Positions 33,283 through 42,378 are shown, counted from the stretch's first letter. The stretch: 64,000 nt of DNA from Paracraurococcus lichenis (GCF_030657435.1 NZ_JAUTWS010000003.1:248001-312000); one strand, 5' to 3'. Numbers and translations: made by a program. Notes: generated from the sequence alone by a model not told the origin.

Positions 33283-34266
33283 CTAGCGCTCCGCCACCCC
33301 GCGCGCCCGCGCCGCGCCGGCCGCGGGCGCGAAGCGCGTCCAGCCCGGCACCTGCGCGGCGAGGTTCACCTCCCGCCACTTGGGATGCCGCGGCGGCTGC
33401 AGGAAGGCCGGGAATTTGGCGGTGAAGGCCTCGACGAAGCGGGCCACCTTGCGGTGCCGCTCCGTCCCCACGGGCCAGGCATAGACCGCCATGACGGCGC
33501 CGACCGCGATGGTCTCGATCGTCGCGCCCTCCGCCACCAGGGCGGGGTAGTCTACCCGGCGGAACTCGGCGGGCAGGTAGGTCTCGAGCAGCGCCGGCGT
33601 CGCCGGCACCGGCAGCAGGTGCAGGCCGCTGTCGGCGGGGATGCCGTTGAACAGCCGCGCCGGCTTGCCCGCGACATAGACCAGCGCCGCGATCTGCCCC
33701 TGTCGCAGCTTCTCGAGCGCGGTGTCCTGCGGGTCGTGGCGCGGCTCCACCCGCAGGCCGAGCGTGTCGAAGAGCAGTGAGGCGGTCATCGCCGTGCCGC
33801 TGCCGCGGACATCGACGTTCACCGGCTTCCCCGCCAGGTCCTCGATCCGCTCGATGCCCGGCGCGGCCAGGACATGCACCTCCTCGTCATAGAGCTTGGC
33901 GACGTACTGGATCAGGCTGTCCACGCCGGGCAGCAGCCTCTCCCGCCGGGCATAGGCCAGCACGTCCGACTGCACGATGCCGATGTCGACGCCGCGCAGC
34001 ACCAGGATATCGGCGATGTTCTGCAGCGAGCCCTTGCCGAGGATCGGCAGCACGCGCAATGCCTCCCCGTCGTCGAGCACCGCGGCGAGGTCGGCGGCGA
34101 TGCGGACATAGGTCCCGTCCGGCCCGCCGGAGATGATGCCGACCGTGCCGGCATTGGCGCGCTGCGAGAGCGCGTTCAGCGTCGGCGGGGCGCCCTGCGC
34201 GCGGACGGGGCCGGCGGCGCCGGCGAGGGCGGCGGCGAGGAGCAGGGAGCGGCGCGGCAGGGTCAT
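33283..34266 (-). CDS. TAXI-family TRAP solute-binding protein
   Basis: 327 residues with an N-terminal signal (LPRRSLLLAAALAGAAG). Mature signatures of the TAXI subgroup: GTVGIISGGPDGTYVRIAAD at about 40-59, ILVLRGVDIGIVQSD, and VNVDVRGSGTAMTA. These periplasmic proteins bind glutamate-like or other small ligands. No TRAP membrane gene is near. Its ATG 34266 overlaps the stop of the Pro/Ala-rich membrane protein gene by four bases (ATGA), an unexpected coupling that suggests the two serve one process. Confidence 0.88.
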   Translation of the reverse strand: MTLPRRSLLLAAALAGAAGPVRAQGAPPTLNALSQRANAGTVGIISGGPDGTYVRIAADLAAVLDDGEALRVLPILGKGSLQNIADILVLRGVDIGIVQSDVLAYARRERLLPGVDSLIQYVAKLYDEEVHVLAAPGIERIEDLAGKPVNVDVRGSGTAMTASLLFDTLGLRVEPRHDPQDTALEKLRQGQIAALVYVAGKPARLFNGIPADSGLHLLPVPATPALLETYLPAEFRRVDYPALVAEGATIETIAVGAVMAVYAWPVGTERHRKVARFVEAFTAKFPAFLQPPRHPKWREVNLAAQVPGWTRFAPAAGAARARGVAER

Positions 34267-36248
34267 CGGCGGGCCTCGGCGGCGAGCGTGTCGGCGCGGC
34301 GATACCAGGCCGCCGCGGCCTCCGGGTCGGGGCGGATGCCGCGCACGCCGAGGGTGGCGAGCGCGGCGGGGTCGTAGGTGCCGCCGGCGGCGCGCGCGCC
34401 CTCGGCGCTGCCGGCATCTGCCGCGCGCTCGAAGAAGCGGCGGGCGCCGGAGACGTCGCCAAGCGCGAGCAGCGCCTCGCCGCGGCGGAGCAGCGCGGTG
34501 ACCAGCGCGGGATCGGTGCCGCGTGCGGCGGGACGCGGCGCGGTCTGGGCGGGCGGTGCAGCGGCGGGCGGCGGCACGGCTGCGATGCCGCGCGTCCCTG
34601 GCGGGTCGGCCGGCCGCGCCGCGGGCAGCCGTGGCGCGAGGTCGGCCGGCGGCGCGGGGTCCCTTGGCGGCTGCGGCGCCGCGTCGGCCTCCTGCGATGC
34701 CGGCGCGGCGATCGTCTCTCGCGGCGGGGTCGTCTCGGTGGCGGGTTCGGCCGGCGACCTGCCCGCCGGATGCAGGGGGGCAGCGACCACCGGCTGGCCT
34801 GGGCCATCGACCGGCGCGGTCTTCGCCGGCGGCTCCGCCGCGGCAGCCGCGCCGCCCGCCGGGGCGGCGGGGTCGCGTTCCGGCACGAGCGGCGGCATCG
34901 GCGCGGCTGGCACCTGTGGCAGGTCGGCGGCCGGCGCTGCCTCGGCCGCGAACGCGTCCTGCGGCGCGGCGGGCGCCGGTGGCGTCGGAGCAGGGGCGGC
35001 CGCGTCACGCGGTGGCGGTTCGGGCGCCGCGGCGATCGGCCGGGGTGGCTCCGGCGGCGGCGCGATGCTCGACGGCCCGGCGACGGGGGAGCGGAGATCC
35101 GCGCCGCCGGCGGCGGGCGGCAGTGGCAGCGCGACCACGCCGCGCGGCGGCGCGGCAGGCGGCGGGCGGGCGATGAGGGAGCGGAGGGCCGCATCGCCGG
35201 CGGTGGGCGGCGCGGGCAGCGCGACCACGCCGCGCGGCGGCGCCACGGAGGCCGGTCCGGCGAAGGCGCGCAGCGCCGCACCATCGGACGGCGGCGCCCG
35301 CACCGTAAGCCTGTCGCGCGGCGGCTCTGCCGCAGTTGGTACTGTCCCCGGCGGCCCGGCGGGAACGCGTTCCGCCGCGTCGGCGGCGGGCGGATCCGGC
35401 AGCGGCGCCGCGACCACCGGCGGCGGGTCCGGCGCTTCGATGGCCGCCGCGAGGACCTGGCGCGGCAGCGGCGGCACGATCTCCGCCGTCTCGGGCAAGG
35501 CGGTGGCCGGCAGGCTTCGCAGCAGGGCCGTCAGCTCCGCCTCCGTCGCCGGGGCCCCGAGCGCCGGGTCGGCGGGCACCGCGTCCTCCGCGGGCGTGGT
35601 CACCCCCACCGCCAGGCGCAGCAGCGCGGGGATGGCGAGGTCGTGCGGCGGAATGGCGGACTGCGCCGGCATGGCCTGCGCCGGCTCCGCCCCGGTCAGC
35701 GCGCCCGCCGGCGGCGCCGGGCGCCAGACCAGCATCGCGCCGCCGAGCGCCGCGGCCAGCATGAGCCCAGCCCCGCCCGCCGCCATGGCCAGGCTTCGGC
35801 CCGGTGCTCGCTCCTCCACCAAGCTCTCCGCCGGGTTGTTCAGCGCGCGCATCACCGCCTGCATCCAGGCATCGCCGCCCGGGAGGTCGAGCGGCGGGCC
35901 GGCGGCGAAGGCGGCGTCCAGCACCCGCGGCAATTCGGCCAGGGCGCCGCGCAGCAACTGGATATGCACGACCGGCAGATGGCCGGGGAAGATGGCGGCG
36001 AAGCGGGCATGCTCCAGCCGGCGCAGCAGCCGCGCCGGCGTGTCGTCCAGCCAGTTCGGCGGCGACTGCAGCAGCGCGATGCCGCGCCCCGCATGCAGCA
36101 GGACGATGTCGATGAGGACGGGCGGCAGGCCCGGCTCCTCGAACCATGCCTTCGACAGCATCGCCCAGCCGCGGCCCAGGCCGGGCAGCGGTTCGCCCGC
36201 CGCCGCGGCAGGCGCGGCCTCAGGGTCAGGCAGGATGACGTGGGACAG
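34263..36248 (-). CDS. Pro/Ala-rich single-pass protein with C-terminal TPR/Sel1-like region, probable CTG start
   Basis: An N-terminal soluble domain (PPVLIDIVLLHAGRGIALLQ ... HLPVVHIQLLRGAL) is followed by a membrane helix (LAMAAGGAGLMLAAALGGAM) and about 350 Pro/Ala-rich residues. The last 80 residues look like TPR/Sel1 units (ALLRRGEALLALGDVSGARR, FFERAADAG, AAAWYRRA). ATG 36161 gives 632 residues, but coding-like sequence continues upstream to CTG 36248 (LSHVILPDPE), which has a near-perfect GGGAGGAGGT (36265 to 36256) seven bases before it. No ATG, GTG or TTG lies between. CTG is therefore proposed. The linker includes a 30-residue repeat. The stop overlaps the TAXI gene start. The function is unknown. 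Confidence 0.7.
   Translation of the reverse strand: MSHVILPDPEAAPAAAAGEPLPGLGRGWAMLSKAWFEEPGLPPVLIDIVLLHAGRGIALLQSPPNWLDDTPARLLRRLEHARFAAIFPGHLPVVHIQLLRGALAELPRVLDAAFAAGPPLDLPGGDAWMQAVMRALNNPAESLVEERAPGRSLAMAAGGAGLMLAAALGGAMLVWRPAPPAGALTGAEPAQAMPAQSAIPPHDLAIPALLRLAVGVTTPAEDAVPADPALGAPATEAELTALLRSLPATALPETAEIVPPLPRQVLAAAIEAPDPPPVVAAPLPDPPAADAAERVPAGPPGTVPTAAEPPRDRLTVRAPPSDGAALRAFAGPASVAPPRGVVALPAPPTAGDAALRSLIARPPPAAPPRGVVALPLPPAAGGADLRSPVAGPSSIAPPPEPPRPIAAAPEPPPRDAAAPAPTPPAPAAPQDAFAAEAAPAADLPQVPAAPMPPLVPERDPAAPAGGAAAAAEPPAKTAPVDGPGQPVVAAPLHPAGRSPAEPATETTPPRETIAAPASQEADAAPQPPRDPAPPADLAPRLPAARPADPPGTRGIAAVPPPAAAPPAQTAPRPAARGTDPALVTALLRRGEALLALGDVSGARRFFERAADAGSAEGARAAGGTYDPAALATLGVRGIRPDPEAAAAWYRRADTLAAEARR
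35041..35310 (-). repeat. about 90-bp tandem repeat inside the Pro/Ala-rich gene
   Basis: Three degenerate units of about 30 codons. Two share APPRGVVALP followed by PP-x-AG and (D/G)-A-x-LRS; the third is more diverged (SSIAPPPEPPRP). At the DNA level, GCGACCACGCCGCGCGGCGG recurs at about 35131 and 35221, exactly 90 bases apart. It lengthens the periplasmic linker. Confidence 0.7.
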
Positions 36249-36374
36249 GGCGCTGACCTCCTCCCGACCGAGGGGCAGGCAGTATGCCAGCGCTGCGACG
36301 CAACGGATGGCGCCGCGAATGTCAACCCTGGGAGAGCCGCTGCAACCGATCCTGAGCGAATGCGAACGTCGCGG

Positions 36375-37247
36375 TCAGCAGGGCGTGGCGAGGCAGCGGC
36401 GCAGCGCGAGGCCGATCGGCACCATCGCGGGGATGACGGCGCGCGTGAACCGGCCGAGCACGGCGAGCACCGCCGGGCCATGCCCGCCCGGCACCGCGCC
36501 GGCCAGGGCGAGGGCGGGGCGCAGCGCATCGGCCTCGCGCTCGGCCAGCCGCACCGTCGCGTCGCGCGCGGCGGCGATCGCATCGGGCTCCAGCGCCGCG
36601 CCGAGCCAGTCGGGCAGCAGCGCGGGCACCTCCGGCCAATGGGCGAGGTGGAGGTAGAGGCTCGGCACCACGCCGGCCTCGCCATGCCGCGCGGCGAGGG
36701 CCCGCACCGCCGCCGCGGTCCCGGGCGGCAGGTCGTCGAGGCGCGGCAGGGGCGGCGGCGCGGGCAGCATGGCCGGGGCGGGCAGGGCGGGCGGCGGCGG
36801 CGCCGGGTCGGCGGGCGCGCCGTCCAACGCGCGGCGCAGCGCCGTCAGCAGGATCAGGTTGGTCAGGTTGCCGCGGGTATAGGTCTCGGCCAGCGCCAGG
36901 ATGGCGGCACGCTCCGCGTCGGGCAGCGCCGTCGCGGGCAGCGGCGCGACTTCGGGGATGGGCACGGCGGCGGCCAGCCGCTCGCGCGCGCCGGCGAGGC
37001 GGCCGTCCTCGAGCGGCGGGCGGATGGCCTGCCACACCCAGGGCAGCACGCCGGGCAGGGTGGCGAGGTGGCGGTGGATCAGGTTGACCAGCGGCACGCC
37101 GCTCGCCTGCCGCAGCGCCGCGTAGATCGCCGCGATGTCGGGCGGGGCATCGGCCTCCCGCAACTCGGGCAGCGCCGCCGCGGCGCCGTCCTGGCCCGGC
37201 CGACTCACGCTGCCGGGCCCCGGCCCGGCAGCGATCGGATGCGGCAT
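36375..37247 (-). CDS. DehI-like protein
   Basis: 290 residues, all-helical, with two similar halves. The first half has DAPPDIAAIYAALRQASGVP then LVNLIHRHLATLPGVLPWVW, and TRGNLTNLILLTAL; the second has AAVRALAARHGEAGVVPSLY and LHLAHWPEVPALL. This is the duplicated layout of DehI-type 2-haloacid dehalogenases. The DehI catalytic Asp/Asn positions do not seem to be kept, so dehalogenation is doubtful and the true role is unknown. ATG 37247 shares one base with the stop of the MBL-fold gene (TGATG), so the two are coupled. Confidence 0.65.
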   Translation of the reverse strand: MPHPIAAGPGPGSVSRPGQDGAAAALPELREADAPPDIAAIYAALRQASGVPLVNLIHRHLATLPGVLPWVWQAIRPPLEDGRLAGARERLAAAVPIPEVAPLPATALPDAERAAILALAETYTRGNLTNLILLTALRRALDGAPADPAPPPPALPAPAMLPAPPPLPRLDDLPPGTAAAVRALAARHGEAGVVPSLYLHLAHWPEVPALLPDWLGAALEPDAIAAARDATVRLAEREADALRPALALAGAVPGGHGPAVLAVLGRFTRAVIPAMVPIGLALRRCLATPC

Positions 37248-38242
37248 CAGAGCGTCGTCACGTTGGTGGGCGACGGCACCCAGGCGAAGCCCTCGCCTTC
37301 CCGCCGGACATGGCCGAGCCCGGGCCAGGGGAAGTGGTAGGACAGCACCTCGTGCCTGTCGCTCGCCAGCCGGTCCAGCATGCGGCTGCGCGTCCGCGCC
37401 GACTGCTTCGGATCGGTGTCGAAGGAGAACTCCATCATCGGGTAGCGCAGCAGCAGCACCTGGTGGTGCGCCAGGTCGCCGGAATTCACCAGCGTGCGGC
37501 CCTGCGAGGTGATGAAGTAGACGGTATGGCCGATGGTATGGCCCGGCGCGAAGACGCCGGTGATGCCCGGTACCACTTCCTGCCCGTCGCGTACCATCAC
37601 CAGCCGGTCGCGATAGGCGCCGAGGTTCTTCTTCGCCCCCTCGACGAAGGTGGCCATGAAGGCCGGGCCCTTCTTGTTGCCGTCGTCGGTCCAGAACTTC
37701 ACGTCGGCCTCGTTGATCGCGACCTGCGCGTTCGGGAAGACGCGCCGGCCATCGCCGTCCACCAGCGCCCAGATGTGGTCGCAATGCGCATGGGTGGCGA
37801 TGACCATGTCGATCTGCTCGGGCTCGATCCCGGCCGCGCGCATGTTCTGCAGCAGCCGCCCGGTGGTCGGGCCCCACATCTTGGAATCCGCCCCCATGCT
37901 CTCGCCCATGCCGGTGTCGAAGAGGATGAGCTGGCGGCCGGTGTTCAGCACCAGCGCGTTCTGCTCGAGCGTCGCCGCGCCGGGGTCGAGGAACTCGTTG
38001 GTCAGCAGGGTCGGGATTTGGTTGGCGCCGGGGCCGACGAAGCTGTCCTGCGGCTTGCCGAGCGGCAGGTAGCCGTCGGAGACGACGGTCGCCTCGAACT
38101 CGCCCCAGCGGAAGCGGTGCCAGGCGGGCGCCTGGTCGTTGCGGAAGGGCGCGGCGGCCCGGGCGCCCTGGCCGGGCAGCATGGAGACGGCGGCACCGGC
38201 CGTGGCCGCGCCGAGCAGGCCGCGGCGGCTCATGATCGTCAT
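37247..38242 (-). CDS. Tat-exported MBL-fold metallohydrolase
   Basis: 331 residues. N-terminal Tat-type signal SRRGLLGAATAGAAVSML (about 5-22). The metal-binding motif THAHCDH starts the zinc site; further ligands are in GHTIGHT and a late His in LSYHFPWPGLGH. IL-FDTG before the motif and VNSGDLAHH after it are typical of lactonase/quorum-quenching-like branches, though the substrate cannot be fixed. GGAGGA lies eight bases before ATG 38242. It is divergent from the acyl-CoA ligase gene. Confidence 0.9.
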   Translation of the reverse strand: MTIMSRRGLLGAATAGAAVSMLPGQGARAAAPFRNDQAPAWHRFRWGEFEATVVSDGYLPLGKPQDSFVGPGANQIPTLLTNEFLDPGAATLEQNALVLNTGRQLILFDTGMGESMGADSKMWGPTTGRLLQNMRAAGIEPEQIDMVIATHAHCDHIWALVDGDGRRVFPNAQVAINEADVKFWTDDGNKKGPAFMATFVEGAKKNLGAYRDRLVMVRDGQEVVPGITGVFAPGHTIGHTVYFITSQGRTLVNSGDLAHHQVLLLRYPMMEFSFDTDPKQSARTRSRMLDRLASDRHEVLSYHFPWPGLGHVRREGEGFAWVPSPTNVTTL

Positions 38243-38406
38243 CTTGGTGTTCCTCCCCCTCTCGGGTCCGCAGCGGGCTGCGGCGTGGCGAGGATGGCAC
38301 AACTCGCGCGGGTGTCGCCCGCATTTTCCGCAAGCGCCTCTGCCCGCGCCGGATTGACGCGCCGCCGCTGCCGCCGCCACGCTGCGCCCCCAGCAGGAGG
38401 AAACGC

Positions 38407-39936
38407 ATGCCGCAATTGGCGCACTGGGCCGCCCGCCAACCGGACAAGCTCGCCGCGCATTTCCCCGACACGGGCGAGGCGGTGACCTATGGCGCGCTTT
38501 ACGCCCGCGCGCGGCAGGCGGCGCAGTGGCTGATCGGGCTTGGCCTGCAGCCGGGCGAGGGCATCGCGCTGCTGCTCGACAACCGGCCGGAATTCCTCGA
38601 AATCGCCGAGGCGGTGCGGCTCGCCGGGCTCTACTACACGCCGCTCTCGATCCATCTCCGCCCGCACGAGGTCGCCTATGTCCTGCAGGACAGCGGCGCG
38701 CGGCTGCTGATCGCCAGCCCCGCCCTGGCGCCGCTGGCCTCGGCGCTCGTCGCGGAGGGCGCGGTCGGCGACCGCGCGCGCTACGCGCTCGGCGAAGGCA
38801 TCCCGGGCTACGGGAGCTACGAGGCGGGCCTCGCGGCGCAGGACCCTGCCGCGCCGCTGCCGGAGCGGCCGGTCGGGCGCGAGTTCCTCTATTCCTCCGG
38901 CACCACCGGCCTGCCCAAGGGCATCCGTCGGCCGCTGATCCCCTATGCCGAGCGCGACGCGCCGGAATGGGACATGACCTGGAAGTCGCTCTACGGCTTC
39001 GGCGAGGACACGGTCTACCTCTCGCCCGCGCCGCTCTACCACGCCGCGCCCAACCGCTATGTCTACCGCACACTGACCGAGGGCGGCACGGTGGTCGTGC
39101 TGAAGAAGTTCGAGCCGGCGCTGGCGCTGCAGGCGATCGAGCGCTTCCGCGTCACGCACAGCCAATGGGTGCCGACCATGTTCGTGCGCCTGCTGGCGCT
39201 GCCGGAGGCGGTGCGGCGCGGCTTCGACCTCTCCTCCCACCGCGGCGCCATCCATGCCGCGGCGCCCTGCCCGGTGCCGGTGAAGCGCGCGATGATCGAG
39301 TGGTGGGGGCCGATCCTCTGGGAATACTATGCGGGGTCGGAGGGCGTGGGCACGACGGTGATCTCGCCGCGGGACTGGCTGCAGCGGCCGGGCAGCGTCG
39401 GCCGGCCGGTCAACGGCGTCTCGGTGCACATCACCGGCGAGGACGGGGAGGAGGTGGCGCCCGGCGTGACCGGCAGCATCCGCTTCTCCGGCGGGCCGCG
39501 CTTCGCCTACCACAACGCGCCGGAGAAGACGGCCGCCTGCTACGACGACCGCGGCCGGGCGACGCTGGGCGATCTGGGCTGGCTGGATGCGGAGGGCTGG
39601 CTCTACCTCTCGGACCGTCGCGCCGACCTGATCCTCTCGGGCGGCGTCAACATCTATCCCGCGGAGATCGAGGCGGTGCTGGTGCAGCACCCGTCGCTCG
39701 CGGAGGTCGCCGTGGTCGGCGTGCCGCATCCGGAGATGGGCGAGCAGGTGCATGCCGTGGTGGTGCCGCGCGCCGGGGCGGTGCCGGAGGTGGCGGCGCT
39801 GGAGGCCTGGTGCCGGGAGCGGCTGGCGGGGCCGAAGCGGCCGCGGAGCTGGGAGATCGCGGCGGAACTGCCGCGGAGCGAGGCCGGCAAGCTGCTGCGC
39901 CGGTTGCTGAAGGAGCGCTACCTGCCGGCGAGGTAG
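38407..39936 (+). CDS. acyl-CoA ligase (AMP-binding)
   Basis: 509 residues of the ANL superfamily. The P-loop is YSSGTTGLPKGI (about 162-173); the hinge region has LGDLGWLDAEGWLYLSDRRAD and then LSGGVNIYPAEIEAVL; the catalytic Lys is in RSEAGKLLRRLL near the C-terminus. It activates a carboxylic acid as acyl-AMP then acyl-CoA. AGGAGG sits six bases before ATG 38407. It may feed the nearby acyl-CoA dehydrogenase and CoA-transferase genes. Confidence 0.92.
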   Translation: MPQLAHWAARQPDKLAAHFPDTGEAVTYGALYARARQAAQWLIGLGLQPGEGIALLLDNRPEFLEIAEAVRLAGLYYTPLSIHLRPHEVAYVLQDSGARLLIASPALAPLASALVAEGAVGDRARYALGEGIPGYGSYEAGLAAQDPAAPLPERPVGREFLYSSGTTGLPKGIRRPLIPYAERDAPEWDMTWKSLYGFGEDTVYLSPAPLYHAAPNRYVYRTLTEGGTVVVLKKFEPALALQAIERFRVTHSQWVPTMFVRLLALPEAVRRGFDLSSHRGAIHAAAPCPVPVKRAMIEWWGPILWEYYAGSEGVGTTVISPRDWLQRPGSVGRPVNGVSVHITGEDGEEVAPGVTGSIRFSGGPRFAYHNAPEKTAACYDDRGRATLGDLGWLDAEGWLYLSDRRADLILSGGVNIYPAEIEAVLVQHPSLAEVAVVGVPHPEMGEQVHAVVVPRAGAVPEVAALEAWCRERLAGPKRPRSWEIAAELPRSEAGKLLRRLLKERYLPAR

Positions 39937-39946
39937 CGCCCCGGGA

Positions 39947-40084
39947 TCAGAGGAAGCTGCGGAAGAGCAGCTTGGCGACGGCGATCTCCACCGCCAGCAG
40001 GAAGCCGCCGATATAGCCGAGCGCCAGGAGGGCCGCGGCCGCGTCTTCCCACCAGTGCCGGTGCTGCTCGAATGCCTGGAACAT
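39947..40084 (-). CDS. 45-residue single-pass membrane protein
   Basis: A small gene at ATG 40084 with GGGAGAGACACC upstream. The protein starts MFQAFEQHRHWWEDAAAALL and carries one membrane helix (about 16-40) ending VAKLLFRSFL. The good ribosome site and clean hydrophobic helix support a real gene. It is convergent with the acyl-CoA ligase, ten bases away. No family recognised. Confidence 0.65.
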   Translation of the reverse strand: MFQAFEQHRHWWEDAAAALLALGYIGGFLLAVEIAVAKLLFRSFL

Positions 40085-40208
40085 GGTGTCTCTCCCGTCT
40101 GGAAAACTGCATGCGGGAGATATGCGCCACAGTTCGGCGTTCCGCTGTGGCGCGGCGCACAGAGGAGTCTCCGGCGGGGACGGCGGGACCGCCGCCGGGG
40201 CCCGCGCG

Positions 40209-41189
40209 TCAGCCGGCGCGCAGCCCGAGCCGCGTCACGCGCCGCTCCTCCGCGTCGATGGTCTCGGCCAGCAGCCGCCCATAGGCCTCGCTGTCGAGAT
40301 ATTCGACCGGCTGGTCCAGGCGCTCGAGCACCGCGAGATGCGCCGGGTCGTGCAGCGCGCGGCGGAAGCCCTCATGCAGCGCGGCGCGGATGCCCGGGTC
40401 GAGGCCGGCCGGCGCGACGAGGCCATAGGGCGAGGTGACGACCATGCTCTCGTAGCCGAGCTCGAGCAGCGTCGGCACCTCGGGGAAGCGCGGCACGCGC
40501 TCGCGCGTCCAGAAGTTCAGGTAGCGGAGCTTGCCGTCGGTCACCATCTGCGCGCCGCCGGTGCCGGCGGCGGTCGCCTCGATATGGCCGCCGAGCAGCG
40601 CCGGATAGGCATCGGCCTCGCCGCGGAAGGGGATGTGCTCCACCTCCAGCCGCTCGCGCTCGGCGAGGTCGAGCATGGTGAGGTGCGGCGTCCCGTTGGC
40701 GCCGGTATTGCCCCAGCGATGCGTCCCCGGCCGGGCGCGGGCATCGGCGACCAGGTCCTGCCAGGTTCTCCACGGGCCGTCGGCGCGCACCAGCACGCCG
40801 AAGGTATAGCCGGTCAGGTGCAGGATGGGGGTGAAGTCGCGCCGCGGGTCGTAGGGCATGCGCTGCAGGAAGGGCAGGCGCAGCGCCGGCAGCGTCATCT
40901 GCGCGACGAGGTAGCCGTCCGGCTTCGCCCGGGCGACGGCGGCGGCGCCCAGCGTGCTGCCGGCGCCCGGGCGGTTCTCGGTGACCACCGTCTGGCCGAA
41001 GGCGCGCGACGCCGCCTCGGCCAGGGCGCGCATCTGCACGTCGGTGGCGCCGCCGGGGGTGAAGGGGACCAGCAGGGTGATCGGCCGCTCCGGGAAGCGG
41101 CCCTGGGCCCGGGCGAGGACGGGTGCGAGGAAGGCGGGCGCGGCGAGGGCGCCCGCCGCGCCCAGCAGGGCACGGCGCGGGAGGGTCAT
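40209..41189 (-). CDS. Bug/TctC-family periplasmic solute receptor
   Basis: 326 residues with a signal peptide (PRRALLGAAGALAAPAFLAP, cleavage near ARA-Q). Family motifs: RFPERPITLLVPFTPGGATD, ENRPGAGSTLGAAAVARA and KPDGYL. It lies 16 bases after the acyl-CoA dehydrogenase on the same strand, so the ligand may be the acid or precursor handled by that enzyme and the CaiB-type transferase. No membrane component is nearby. Confidence 0.92.
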   Translation of the reverse strand: MTLPRRALLGAAGALAAPAFLAPVLARAQGRFPERPITLLVPFTPGGATDVQMRALAEAASRAFGQTVVTENRPGAGSTLGAAAVARAKPDGYLVAQMTLPALRLPFLQRMPYDPRRDFTPILHLTGYTFGVLVRADGPWRTWQDLVADARARPGTHRWGNTGANGTPHLTMLDLAERERLEVEHIPFRGEADAYPALLGGHIEATAAGTGGAQMVTDGKLRYLNFWTRERVPRFPEVPTLLELGYESMVVTSPYGLVAPAGLDPGIRAALHEGFRRALHDPAHLAVLERLDQPVEYLDSEAYGRLLAETIDAEERRVTRLGLRAG

Positions 41190-41205
41190 CGGCGGTCGGC
41201 CCCGG

Positions 41206-42378
41206 CTACAGCGTGCGCCCGATGATCTCGCGCATGATCTCGCTGCTGCCGCCATAGATCCGGCCGACCCGGGCATCCGCCCAGGCGCGGCCGATCTCGT
41301 ATTCCGCCATGTAGCCGTAGCCGCCATGCACCTGCAGGAAGTCGTCGAAGAGCCGGTTCTGCATCTCGGCGCCGAGCAGCTTCGCCGCCGCGGCCAGTTC
41401 CACCGTCAGCTCGCCGCGCATGTGCAGCGCCAGGCAGTGGTCGGCGAAGACCCGGAACATGGCGGCCTGCGCCTTGGCATCGGCCAGCTTGAAGCGGTTG
41501 TGCTGGAAGTCGATGACCGGCTGGCCGAAGGCCTGGCGTTCCTTGGCGTACTGGACGGTCTTCTCCAGCATCACCTCCATGCCCATCGCCGCCCGCACGG
41601 CGATGACCAGGCGTTCCTGCGGCAGGTTGCGGATGAGGTAGGAGAAGCCGCGGTTCTCCTCGCCCAGCAGGTTCTCGACGGGGACGCGGACGTCCTCGAA
41701 GAACAGCTCCGAGGTGTCCTGCGCGTGCAGGCCGATCTTTTCCAGGTTGCGGCCGCGGCGGAAGCCCGGCGCGTCGCCGGGTACGCAGATCAGGGAAATG
41801 CCCTTCCGCCCGGCCGCCGGATCGGTCTTGGCGCAGACGATGACCAGGTCCGCCAACTGGCCGTTGCTGATGAACGTCTTGGAGCCGTTGATGACGTAGT
41901 GGTCGCCCTCCCGCCGCGCCGTGGTGCGCATGGCCTTGAGGTCGCTGCCCATCCCCGGCTCGGTCATGGCGATGGCGCCGATGATCTCGCCGCGCGCCAT
42001 CCGCGGCAGCCACTCCCGCTTTCGCTCGGGCCTCGCCAGGTCCTCGATATAGGGGACGACGATGTCGGAATGCAGCGGGAAGCCGGGGCCGGTGCAGTTG
42101 GTCCGGGCGATCTCCTCGATGACGATGGCGCTGTAGCCGAAATCGGCGCCGGCGCCGCCATGCTCCTCGGCCAGCATGGGGCAGAGGATCCCGGCCTCGC
42201 CGGCCTGCAGCCAAACCTCGCGGCTGACGATGCCGTCGCGCTCCCATTGCCGGTGATAGGGGACGACATGCTTCTCGAAGAAGCGGCGGACCGTGTCGCG
42301 GAAGGCCTCGTGCGCCTCGGTATAGACGGTGCGCGGGCCGGTCAGGCGGGCGCCGCCGGACGCGATGTTGGTGTCCAT
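41206..42378 (-). CDS. acyl-CoA dehydrogenase
   Basis: 390 residues, FAD-dependent. The FAD/substrate motifs are AIAMTEPGMGSDLKAM and NGSKTFISNGQLADL; the C-terminal YGGSSEIMREIIGR contains the catalytic Glu. The first 14 residues are a tail. GGGAGGATCAGC precedes ATG 42378. It is in a row with a CaiB-type CoA transferase upstream and a Bug receptor downstream, a set suited to uptake, CoA activation and alpha-beta desaturation of an acid. Confidence 0.94.
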   Translation of the reverse strand: MDTNIASGGARLTGPRTVYTEAHEAFRDTVRRFFEKHVVPYHRQWERDGIVSREVWLQAGEAGILCPMLAEEHGGAGADFGYSAIVIEEIARTNCTGPGFPLHSDIVVPYIEDLARPERKREWLPRMARGEIIGAIAMTEPGMGSDLKAMRTTARREGDHYVINGSKTFISNGQLADLVIVCAKTDPAAGRKGISLICVPGDAPGFRRGRNLEKIGLHAQDTSELFFEDVRVPVENLLGEENRGFSYLIRNLPQERLVIAVRAAMGMEVMLEKTVQYAKERQAFGQPVIDFQHNRFKLADAKAQAAMFRVFADHCLALHMRGELTVELAAAAKLLGAEMQNRLFDDFLQVHGGYGYMAEYEIGRAWADARVGRIYGGSSEIMREIIGRTL

